Shown piece after piece: positions 1 through 5,895 of a stretch of 11,914 nt of DNA. Below the pieces are notes generated by a model, which worked only from the letters and a program-made list of their open reading frames with translations, did not search any database and was not told the origin of the DNA. This DNA comes from Candidatus Endomicrobiellum dinenymphae (GTDB taxonomy: Bacteria > Elusimicrobiota > Endomicrobiia > Endomicrobiales > Endomicrobiaceae). The position numbers were made by a program, and so were the translations under genes. The first letter of the stretch is position 1, and each line of letters begins with the position of its first letter. Location: the NCBI GenBank assembly GCA_020328135.1, contig JAIXNA010000011.1, positions 1-11,914 of the forward strand. The letters are read 5' to 3'.

Positions 1-107
1 TCGGATATAGGGTATATATGTTTAAAGACGGATCGAACGATAAAATAAGCGTTCTCTACCGCAATGACAGCGGATCGATAGTTCTTCTAGAACCCAATGA
101 ACTGTAA
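1..107 (+). pseudogene. hpf: Duplicate fragment of hpf C-terminus (no 5' end)
   Basis: Read from base 3, this encodes the last 34 residues of a long-form ribosome hibernation promoting factor (starting GYRVYMFKDG, ending LLEPNEL) and stops at 105-107. It is base-for-base the same as the end of the copy at 192-347. It cannot be a functional gene in this arrangement. It is either the window's cut-off view of a tandem copy or, more likely, part of a chimeric junction. Confidence 0.7.
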
Positions 108-126
108 AATAAAGAGGAGATAGAGA
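1..126. repeat. Direct repeat of 241-366 (hpf 3' end plus ptsN leader)
   Basis: Bases 1-126 are identical to 241-366, ending one base into the ptsN start codon. The copy contains the hpf stop codon (105-107) and the Shine-Dalgarno of ptsN, but after base 126 it switches into inverted sequence instead of continuing into ptsN. The six bases at the switch (121-126, tagaga) belong both to the direct copy and to the inverted copy that starts at 121. Such short shared homology is typical of template-switch junctions. I read it as a probable assembly or amplification chimera, though a real rearrangement cannot be excluded from sequence alone. Confidence 0.95.
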
Positions 127-298
127 ACGCTTATTTTATCGTTCGATCCGTCTTTAAACATATATACCCTATATCCGAGATTATCCATTTTGATTTAAAA
201 CCTATAACTGTAGAAGAGGCTATTAACAAAATGGATAATCTCGGATATAGGGTATATATGTTTAAAGACGGATCGAACGATAAAATAAGCGTTCTCTA
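121..298. repeat. 72-bp inverted repeat, arms 121-192 and 227-298
   Basis: Bases 121-192 are the exact reverse complement of 227-298, leaving a 34-base spacer (193-226). The first 58 bases of the left arm are also the exact reverse complement of 1-58. The same 58-bp segment of hpf therefore appears three times: forward, inverted, forward. The right arm and spacer carry the hpf reading frame, and the left arm has no coding sense on the plus strand. The structure is too perfect and too gene-internal to be a normal regulatory hairpin. Confidence 0.95.
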
Positions 299-347
299 CC
301 GCAATGACAGCGGATCGATAGTTCTTCTAGAACCCAATGAACTGTAA
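192..347 (+). CDS. hpf: Ribosome hibernation promoting factor, C-terminal domain (5' end missing)
   Basis: Fifty-one codons, beginning DLKPITVEEAINKMDNLG and ending LLEPNEL, match the C-terminal dimerisation domain of long HPF/RaiA proteins. The hallmarks are KP(M/I)xVEEA, a central Y-x-F/M-F-[+]-[D/N], and a final LLEP. Long HPF binds the small ribosomal subunit and uses this domain to pair ribosomes into inactive 100S dimers. The N-terminal ribosome-binding domain is absent because the sequence before 192 is an inverted copy of the gene itself. In frame, the reading continues open through the inverted arm but makes no HPF-like protein. The gene ends 18 nt before ptsN, an operon order (hpf-ptsN) widely seen downstream of rpoN. 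Confidence 0.75.
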   Translation, partial: DLKPITVEEAINKMDNLGYRVYMFKDGSNDKISVLYRNDSGSIVLLEPNEL

Positions 348-365
348 AATAAAGAGGAGATAGAG

Positions 366-824
366 ATGAAGATTATGGATTTTTTGAGTCAGAACGCAAT
401 AGTTATTGATTTGAAAGCGACAGATAAAAAATCGGTGATTGTTGAACTGGTAGATGTTTTGGAAAATACTAAGAAAGTAAAAAAGACGGAGGAAATCATT
501 AATGTCGTTTTGGAAAGAGAAAAACTTGGTTCTACAGGAATAGGGCAGGGCGTTGCGATTCCTCATGGAAAAACAGATGTTCTTCAAGAACAAATGGGAG
601 TTCTCGGTATTTCACGCAAAGGCGTAGAATTTAATTCTCTTGATGGCGAGATTGTGAACATCATTTTTCTTTTGGTAGGACCTGTTGAAGTAGCCGGACA
701 ACATTTAAAGGCATTATCAAGAATTTCAAGATTGTTTAAGGATAAGTTTTTAAGACAAGCAATAAGAGATGCTGCTACGACTGAAGACGTTGTTAAAATA
801 ATACAGGAGGAGGACGCGTATTGA
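366..824 (+). CDS. ptsN: PTS EIIA of the fructose/nitrogen-regulatory type (PtsN-like)
   Basis: A 152-residue single-domain EIIA of the PTS EIIA-2 family, which accepts phosphate on a histidine. The phospho-acceptor is His67 in the motif AIPHGK, preceded by the family-typical ExxGSTGIGQGVA segment (residues 51-64). The later FLLVGP and HLKALSRISR segments (about 101-121) are also typical. Length matches PtsN (about 150-160). With no attached EIIB or EIIC it is more likely regulatory than sugar-transporting; classical PtsN affects potassium and nitrogen/carbon balance. GAGGAG at 354-359 lies six bases before the ATG. The gene follows hpf by 18 nt, and its TGA overlaps the hprK start region, so it should be co-translated with hprK. 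Fully intact. Confidence 0.93.
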   Translation: MKIMDFLSQNAIVIDLKATDKKSVIVELVDVLENTKKVKKTEEIINVVLEREKLGSTGIGQGVAIPHGKTDVLQEQMGVLGISRKGVEFNSLDGEIVNIIFLLVGPVEVAGQHLKALSRISRLFKDKFLRQAIRDAATTEDVVKIIQEEDAY

Positions 825-1759
825 TGTCTATTATGGACGTAAACATGCTTCTTAAAGAAAGGGGTGAGGATTTTAGGCTCGAAGTTCTTACAGGCGTCGG
901 CGGATTTGGAAGAAAGATCGCGGTTTCCGATATAAACAGACTGGGGCTTGCCCTTACAGGATTTTTTGATCATTTTCCGTACGAACGAATACAAGTCATA
1001 GGAATAATCGAACATACATATTTAAAGCATTTGAAGTATGACAAACAGGTAACAATTTTAAATAAAGTTTTTTCTCATGAAAAAGCTGTAGGTTGTATTT
1101 TAACGAGGAATCTTAGGCCGACTGATGCAATGATTAAAGTGTTTTCCGATTTGGATATTCCTCTGTTAAGAACGGAATTAAAATCGTCCTCATTTATAGG
1201 CGATTTGAATTATTATTTAGATGATAAACTTGCTCCTTCAATTAAGATACACGGTGTTATGACAAGCATTTATGGACTAGGCGTTTTACTTATTGGTAAA
1301 TCTGCAATAGGTAAGTCAGAGTGCGCTCTTGAGCTTGTAAAAAGAGGGCATAAGCTTGTCTCAGACGACATAGTTAACATTAAGAAACGCTCGGGACGCA
1401 CGCTAGTAGGAAGCGGTCTAAAACTTACAAAGCATCTCATAGAGGTAAGAGGCATAGGCGTAATAGACACTAAAGAGCTTTTTGGCATGGGTAATATTTT
1501 AGATGAGTCTCGCATAGAGCTTGTAATAAAGCTTGAAGAGTGGGATCCTGTAAAACAATATGAAAGAGTTGGATTTAATGAATATTACACAGAGTATTTA
1601 AGCGTTAGGATTCCTGAGATTACTATACCTGTGGCCCCCGGTAGAAATCTTGCGATTCTTGTTGAAACTGCAAGTTTAAACCAAAGACTTAAAAATGAAG
1701 GACATTTTACTGCAAGAAATTTAGATGGCAGACTACTGGAAGAGCTTAACAAAAAATAA
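821..1759 (+). CDS. hprK: HPr kinase/phosphorylase
   Basis: Bifunctional enzyme that phosphorylates HPr on Ser46 using ATP or pyrophosphate and reverses the reaction with phosphate. Residues 1-130 form the N-terminal domain (VSDINRLGLALTGFFD at 35-50). The C-terminal kinase domain has the conserved His144 (IHG), Walker A loop GKSAIGKS (159-166), the acidic pair in LVSDD (179-183), the HprK signature LIEVRGIGVID (206-216) and the terminal PGRNLAILVE element. At 312 residues it is full length. Two starts are possible: TTG at 821, or ATG at 824, whose first base is the last base of the ptsN stop. The purine-rich AGGAGGAGGA at 805-814 fits either; I favour ATG 824 on codon grounds. Its target HPr is encoded about 8 kb downstream in the same array. 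Confidence 0.96.
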   Translation: MMSIMDVNMLLKERGEDFRLEVLTGVGGFGRKIAVSDINRLGLALTGFFDHFPYERIQVIGIIEHTYLKHLKYDKQVTILNKVFSHEKAVGCILTRNLRPTDAMIKVFSDLDIPLLRTELKSSSFIGDLNYYLDDKLAPSIKIHGVMTSIYGLGVLLIGKSAIGKSECALELVKRGHKLVSDDIVNIKKRSGRTLVGSGLKLTKHLIEVRGIGVIDTKELFGMGNILDESRIELVIKLEEWDPVKQYERVGFNEYYTEYLSVRIPEITIPVAPGRNLAILVETASLNQRLKNEGHFTARNLDGRLLEELNKK

Positions 1760-1761
1760 TC

Positions 1762-2628
1762 ATGGCTAAATTGTGTATATATATAATTTCAGGAATGTCC
1801 GGGGCAGGTAAAAGTCAGGCTCTCAAAGTTTTTGAAGATTTTGGGTTTGTCTGTGTTGATAACATGCCTGTTCAGATGTTTCCCGACTTTATTGATATTT
1901 GTCTTAAAAATCAAGGCAAATATAAAAATGTTGCAATGAGTGTTGACGCTCGAGCGGGGGAATATCTCACGTCTTTCAAAATGTTTCTTAAAATTTTAAG
2001 AAAGAAAGAAATAGACTATAAAGTTATTTTTTTCAATGCTTCAGATTCAGTTTTGTTAAGACGGTATTCAGAAACACGTCGTCGTCATCCTTTGGGAAAA
2101 TCAGTTTCTGATGCGATAAAACTTGAAAAAAAAATAATAGATAGTATTTTTTCTGTTGCGGACGAGGTTATAGATACTTCGGTTCTTACGATAGGAGAAT
2201 TGAAGAAAGCAATCTCTATAGTCGCTGGAATTCAGCAGTCAGATAAACAGTACTTAAATATTTCTGTTATTTCTTTCGGGTATAAGTATGGCGTACCGAA
2301 TGATGCCGATATCGTTTATGATGTGCGCTTTATCACAAATCCAAATTATGTTTACGAATTAAAATTTAAAACCGGTAAAGATAAAGCAGTTAGGCAATAT
2401 ATAGAAAAGCAAAAAGAATTCAAAAATTTTTTTAATTTATTCTCAAAACTTATAGAAACAACTTTGACTGGATATATTAAGGAAGGTAAAAGTTATCTTA
2501 CTATAGCGATAGGATGTACCGGTGGATATCACAGATCTGTTTTTACGTCGGAAAAGCTGGTATCTTTTTTAAAAGGTAAAAAATATAGAGTTAAGCTTAA
2601 TCATAGAGATATTTTGCAGGGCAGATAA
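1762..2628 (+). CDS. rapZ: RapZ-family nucleotide- and RNA-binding protein
   Basis: A 288-residue YvcJ/RapZ protein. The N-terminal P-loop is GMSGAGKS (11-18), followed by FGFVCVDNMP (27-36) and the family block LLRRYSETRRRHPL (98-111). The C-terminal domain carries SFGYKYGVP (171-179), DVRFITNPNY (187-196) and the signature IGCTGGYHRSV (250-260). In enterobacteria RapZ controls glucosamine-6-phosphate synthase through small RNAs. Elsewhere its role is less defined but it nearly always sits beside hprK, ptsN or PTS genes. The start is fixed by the two-base gap after the hprK stop. No small RNA partner is visible here. This is the last gene before the inserted restriction-modification block. 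Confidence 0.95.
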   Translation: MAKLCIYIISGMSGAGKSQALKVFEDFGFVCVDNMPVQMFPDFIDICLKNQGKYKNVAMSVDARAGEYLTSFKMFLKILRKKEIDYKVIFFNASDSVLLRRYSETRRRHPLGKSVSDAIKLEKKIIDSIFSVADEVIDTSVLTIGELKKAISIVAGIQQSDKQYLNISVISFGYKYGVPNDADIVYDVRFITNPNYVYELKFKTGKDKAVRQYIEKQKEFKNFFNLFSKLIETTLTGYIKEGKSYLTIAIGCTGGYHRSVFTSEKLVSFLKGKKYRVKLNHRDILQGR

Positions 2629-2766
2629 TGATTATCTGTTTGTTAAGAAGTCTATTGTATTGCAGTAATAACTATTTTAAAGCAGCTAGATTTTAGTACA
2701 ATGCTAAAAGATAATTTTCTTTCCCATTTTTCGGTGTCTTTTTAAATGATTTGGCAGGGTTTTATC

Positions 2767-2772
2767 TATAAT
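2767..2772 (+). promoter_or_regulatory. Candidate -10 box for the restriction-modification pair
   Basis: A perfect TATAAT at 2767-2772 lies 40 nt before the restriction gene ATG, in the 184-nt rapZ downstream gap. No good -35 sits 16-18 nt upstream of it. An alternative pairing is TTGGCA (2751-2756), 17 nt, TATTTA (2774-2779). Either would give the inserted pair its own transcription start. The gap also holds a weak AT-rich stem, TTTTAG/CTAAAA (2691-2709), that might act as a minor terminator after rapZ. Low confidence in AT-rich DNA. Confidence 0.3.
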
Positions 2773-2812
2773 TTATTTATGATTTGAAACAACTGGGAAA
2801 GAGATAAAGAGT

Positions 2813-3691
2813 ATGAATTTTGAAAAACTGAAAAGCAAAATAAAGACTTTATCCACGCGTGAGAATTTTAATAAAGCCAGTAATAAATTAGAAAAAGAAA
2901 TTTTTTCGTTAAGTAAAGATGAGATTATTCCTCTTGTAACAGAAATCGGAACCATACCTGAATGTATTGAAACTGATTCAACAGAAGAAAAATTATATAC
3001 AAAAGCTTCCGATATTTTATTAGCAAAAGCCTTGCAGGAATTGGGTCTAAAAGCGCAAGCATTCAAAGAGCGATCGGGCGTAGCTGATGTTTTTGCTAAA
3101 AGCTATTTTCATAATTATACACTAATTGGCGATGCAAAAACGTTTAGACTAAGCCGAACGGCAAAAAATCAAAAAGATTTCAAAGTTGAATCTATGGCGC
3201 ATTGGGCGGAGAATAGCGATTATTCCATTTTATGTTGCCCCTATTTCCAGTATCCGCAGAATAAAAGTCAAATATATAATCAAGCATTGAATGGAAATGT
3301 GCTTTTATTTTCGTGGGAATACCTATATTTACTGCTTGATAATGGCATAAAAGAAACTACTAAATTTTCTCTTGCTGACTGCTGGAATCAAAGCAAACAT
3401 ATTTCACAAAATACGTCGATTGCAGACAGCGGTAATAGTTTTATGGATAGACAAGATGAATTCTTAAAACAATTTGTCGGTTTAAACGATTCCAGATTTT
3501 CAAAGTATTTCAATTTATTTAAAGCAAAGATAAAAGAAAGAGGAAGTGATGAAATTGATTATTGGAAGGAAGAAATCAACAGAATACAACGTCTGGACAA
3601 GAAAAAAGCTATAAAAGAATTATTGAAAATAATGAAGCTAAATAGCAAGATAGAAACTATACAAAAATTTATAGAACGGATGCATAAATAA
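2813..3691 (+). CDS. HindIII-like type II restriction endonuclease
   Basis: A 292-residue homologue of the HindIII restriction endonuclease (300 residues), recognised along its length. Shared stretches as I recall HindIII include DAKTFRLSRTAKNQKDFKV (107-125), YFQYPQNKSQI (144-154), NVLLFSWE (161-168) and SKIETI (273-278). The PD-(D/E)xK catalytic set is Asp92, Asp107 and Lys109. Their spacing (15, then 2) is that of HindIII Asp108, Asp123 and Lys125, so the nuclease is probably active. By homology it should cut A^AGCTT. The gene starts at ATG 2813 with only a weak purine-rich leader and ends one base before the methyltransferase ATG, as in a typical two-gene R-M operon. No frameshift or stop is seen, which is notable given the decay nearby. 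Confidence 0.92.
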   Translation: MNFEKLKSKIKTLSTRENFNKASNKLEKEIFSLSKDEIIPLVTEIGTIPECIETDSTEEKLYTKASDILLAKALQELGLKAQAFKERSGVADVFAKSYFHNYTLIGDAKTFRLSRTAKNQKDFKVESMAHWAENSDYSILCCPYFQYPQNKSQIYNQALNGNVLLFSWEYLYLLLDNGIKETTKFSLADCWNQSKHISQNTSIADSGNSFMDRQDEFLKQFVGLNDSRFSKYFNLFKAKIKERGSDEIDYWKEEINRIQRLDKKKAIKELLKIMKLNSKIETIQKFIERMHK

Positions 3692-3692
3692 A

Positions 3693-4613
3693 ATGATAGA
3701 AGTGAATAAATTATATAATGCCAATAGTATTGAACTAATGAAATCTGTCGATACTGATTCAATAGATTTGATTTTGAGCGATATACCCTATGGAATTTGT
3801 TACGATAAATGGGATATAATACACAACAATAAAAATAATGCGTTATTAGGGAAAAGCGAAGCGCAAATGAAAGCAGGTAGTATATTTAGAATGCGAGGAA
3901 AGCCTTTAAATGGTTGGTCGGAGGATGACAAAAAAATACCTGCGGAATATTATAGCTGGTGCAATTCTTGGGTAAAAGATTGGCTGAGAGTATTGAAACC
4001 GGGAGCATCCTCTTTTGTTTTTGCAGGGCGAAGGATGGCTCATAGATGCATCTGCGCTTTTGAGGACAACGGTTTTATATTCAAAGATATGATAGCATGG
4101 AACAAAGAAAAAGCAGCTCACAGGGCCCAACGAATAAGTTGCGTTTTTGAGCGAAGAAATGATGATAAAAATGTTATAAAATGGAATGGCTGGAAAGTTG
4201 GAAATCTTAGACCTGTTTTTGAACCAATATTATGGTTTATGAAGCCGTATAAGATAGGCGGAACATTGGCAGATAATGTAATTGAAAACGATGTCGGCGC
4301 TTGGGACGAAACGGTTTTTGATAGGTATAATCAACTACCTAATAACCTTATTTCGATGTCGGCAGAATCTATTAATAGTGGGTTACATCCCACGCAAAAA
4401 CCATTGACATTGATGAAATTGCTTATTGAATTGACGACAAAAGAGAATCAACTTGTATGCGACCCGTTCATGGGGAGCGGAACTGCGCTTATCGGAGCAT
4501 TGCAATTAGGCAGGAGCTTTATTGGAATAGAAAAAGAGCAAGAGTATTACAAAACCGCATTAAGAAGACTTGAAAAAGAATGCGATGTCGGCAAATTTTT
4601 GTTTAGTCATTAA
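3693..4613 (+). CDS. M.HindIII-like DNA adenine N6-methyltransferase
   Basis: A 306-residue beta-class amino-methyltransferase, with motif IV before motif I in the chain. The catalytic motif IV is SDIPYG (29-34, the DIPY variant of DPPY) and the SAM-binding motif I is DPFMGSGT (257-264). HPTQKP (232-237) precedes motif I as usual. The segments GKPLNGW (69-75) and FAGRRMAHRCICAFED (110-125) resemble the HindIII methyltransferase as I remember it, and length agrees (about 309). It should transfer a methyl group from S-adenosylmethionine to adenine in the nuclease's recognition site (predicted AAGCTT) and protect the host. It begins one base after the nuclease stop, so expression is presumably coupled. 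Intact. Confidence 0.92.
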   Translation: MIEVNKLYNANSIELMKSVDTDSIDLILSDIPYGICYDKWDIIHNNKNNALLGKSEAQMKAGSIFRMRGKPLNGWSEDDKKIPAEYYSWCNSWVKDWLRVLKPGASSFVFAGRRMAHRCICAFEDNGFIFKDMIAWNKEKAAHRAQRISCVFERRNDDKNVIKWNGWKVGNLRPVFEPILWFMKPYKIGGTLADNVIENDVGAWDETVFDRYNQLPNNLISMSAESINSGLHPTQKPLTLMKLLIELTTKENQLVCDPFMGSGTALIGALQLGRSFIGIEKEQEYYKTALRRLEKECDVGKFLFSH

Positions 4614-4673
4614 TCCTGTGTCAAATCATGTTTAAAAAAGATGCTGAGAATAAAATATTTACTTGAATTTTGG

Positions 4674-4867
4674 TGATATACAATCAAATCGCTTTAAGTT
4701 GTGCCATCAGTGTCTTTGCGAGGAATGAAATGACGAAGCAATCCAGCATTAAGGTATTCAAATTTAATACCCCGTCAGGCTGTACGGCTGCCACACCTTT
4801 TGTAAAAAGGGGAATTTACTACAATCGGCACAACTTAAAGCGATTTGATTATAGTAGTCCTATATCA
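4674..4867. mobile_element. MITE-like non-coding element with 24-bp perfect inverted repeats
   Basis: Bases 4682-4705 and 4827-4850 are perfect 24-bp reverse complements (left arm begins AATCAAATCGCTTTAAG). A second, outer pair, TGATATA (4674-4680) and TATATCA (4861-4867), brackets them with unequal spacing. The interior carries two motifs I recognise from dispersed repeats of several bacteria: a GCGAGGAATGAAATGACGAA-like stretch followed by GCAATCC (about 4719-4745), and a CCCCGTCAGGCTG...GCCACACC...GGGGAATT stretch (about 4771-4816). The latter contains a small CCTTTT/AAAAGG hairpin. No transposase is present and no target duplication is obvious. It fills most of the 342-nt gap between the methyltransferase and EIIA genes; the remaining flanks show nothing else I can name. 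Confidence 0.75.
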
Positions 4868-4955
4868 TGAAGCGAATGAAGCTCGGTGGTAAGGATTTTT
4901 GGTATTTTTGTTTTGCCCGACAAAAGCCAGGGATGAATTCTAGGAGAATTTAAAA

Positions 4956-5366
4956 ATGATTAAAATTATTGTCACGGCGCATGGCGAATTAGCTCGAGAA
5001 CTTGTGAATTCCGCAGAACTTATAGCAGGAAAACAATCTAATCTTTATGCTATCAAAAGAGGAGCTAACGATAGTTTAATACAAATGCAAGAACGTATTG
5101 ACATTCTTCTACGGAGCATAAACGATGAAGACGGAACTTTAATACTTACCGATATGATCGGAGGCACATCGTGTAATGCCTCCGCTCCAATGTGTAGATC
5201 TTTTAATACGGAAATTCTTTCCGGTGCTAATCTTCCTATGTTATTATCAGCTATATTTGCAAGCAAGAGCGTTGTAAGCGTTGTAGATTTAGCTGATAAG
5301 GTTTTATTTGACGGGCAAAAAAGCATAATAAACGTCAAAAAAATGTTGCTTGGATCATCAAAATAG
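4956..5366 (+). CDS. manX: Mannose-family PTS EIIA
   Basis: A 136-residue cytoplasmic EIIA of the mannose (Man) family, which takes phosphate from HPr and passes it to EIIB. His9 in IVTAHGELA is the phospho-acceptor. The family loop LTDMIGGTSCN (64-74, usually GGTPxN; here Ser replaces Pro) and ANLPML (91-96) follow. The domain stands alone, whereas the E. coli ManX protein fuses EIIA and EIIB. AGGAG at 4942-4946 lies nine bases before the ATG. In many Gram-negative relatives this gene follows rapZ directly; here the R-M block and the MITE-like element separate them. The symbol is by family only, since the sugar is unknown. Confidence 0.92.
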   Translation: MIKIIVTAHGELARELVNSAELIAGKQSNLYAIKRGANDSLIQMQERIDILLRSINDEDGTLILTDMIGGTSCNASAPMCRSFNTEILSGANLPMLLSAIFASKSVVSVVDLADKVLFDGQKSIINVKKMLLGSSK

Positions 5367-5389
5367 AACCGGGTATTGCGAGGTAAACG

Positions 5390-5893
5390 ATGCCTATAGT
5401 TTTGGCAAGAATAGATGACAGGCTTGTACATGGTCAGATAGTTCAAGGATGGCTCAAGACCATTCCGGTCGATACGCTTCTTGTTGTATTAGATTTGGCA
5501 TCTTGCGATAAGATGCAGCAAATGCTTATGGCTATGGCTTTGCCTGGCGGGATTGAATTTAAGGCGCAAAGCATCGAGGATGCGACGAATACAATTTTAA
5601 GCAGGCAGCATGATAATAGGAAAATGATGTTGTTAGCAGCTAGCCCTTCAGACATTTTACATATGATAGAAAATGGTGTAAATTTAAAGTCTTTAAACGT
5701 TGGCGGAATGCATTTTGTTAATGGGAAAAAGCAACTTCTGTATAACATATATGTAGATGACAAAGATATAGAAAATCTTTATAAGATACATATCAAAGGC
5801 GTTGACATAGAAAGCAGAATTCTTCCTGGTGACGAAAGATTAAATATTGTGCCTTTAATAGAAAGGGAATATTTAGCTACGCGCGAGGCGTGA
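5390..5893 (+). CDS. Mannose-family PTS EIIB
   Basis: A 167-residue EIIB of the mannose/fructose/sorbose family (usual length about 160). The phospho-accepting His14 lies in the defining motif ARIDDRLVHGQI (6-17), and LNVGGMHF (102-109) is the conserved central loop. It receives phosphate from EIIA His9 and transfers it to the incoming sugar at the EIIC/EIID membrane complex. The start at ATG 5390 is supported by GAGG at 5380-5383 with six-base spacing. The gene is 23 nt after EIIA and two bases before the GTG of the broken GH57 gene, showing that the glycosidase was once a tightly coupled member of this operon. Substrate cannot be read from the sequence. Confidence 0.94.
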   Translation: MPIVLARIDDRLVHGQIVQGWLKTIPVDTLLVVLDLASCDKMQQMLMAMALPGGIEFKAQSIEDATNTILSRQHDNRKMMLLAASPSDILHMIENGVNLKSLNVGGMHFVNGKKQLLYNIYVDDKDIENLYKIHIKGVDIESRILPGDERLNIVPLIEREYLATREA

Positions 5894-5895
5894 AA

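Noticed and set aside
1..366. CRISPR-like or phase-variable repeat array
   Set aside because: There are only three copies, they are gene-internal, in mixed orientation, without uniform spacers or a recombinase nearby. A chimeric junction is the simpler explanation.
584..1015. Minus-strand open frames opposite ptsN, hprK, ptsI and other genes
   Set aside because: They lie antisense to strongly supported genes and show no family motifs.
2691..2709. TTTTAG/CTAAAA stem as terminator of rapZ
   Set aside because: Six AT-rich pairs with no proper T-run are expected by chance in this composition; mentioned only as a weak possibility.
4670..4870. 66-codon open frame across the MITE-like element
   Set aside because: It coincides almost exactly with the inverted-repeat element, and its sequence is explained by translating the repeat motifs. 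There is no ribosome binding site or family match.
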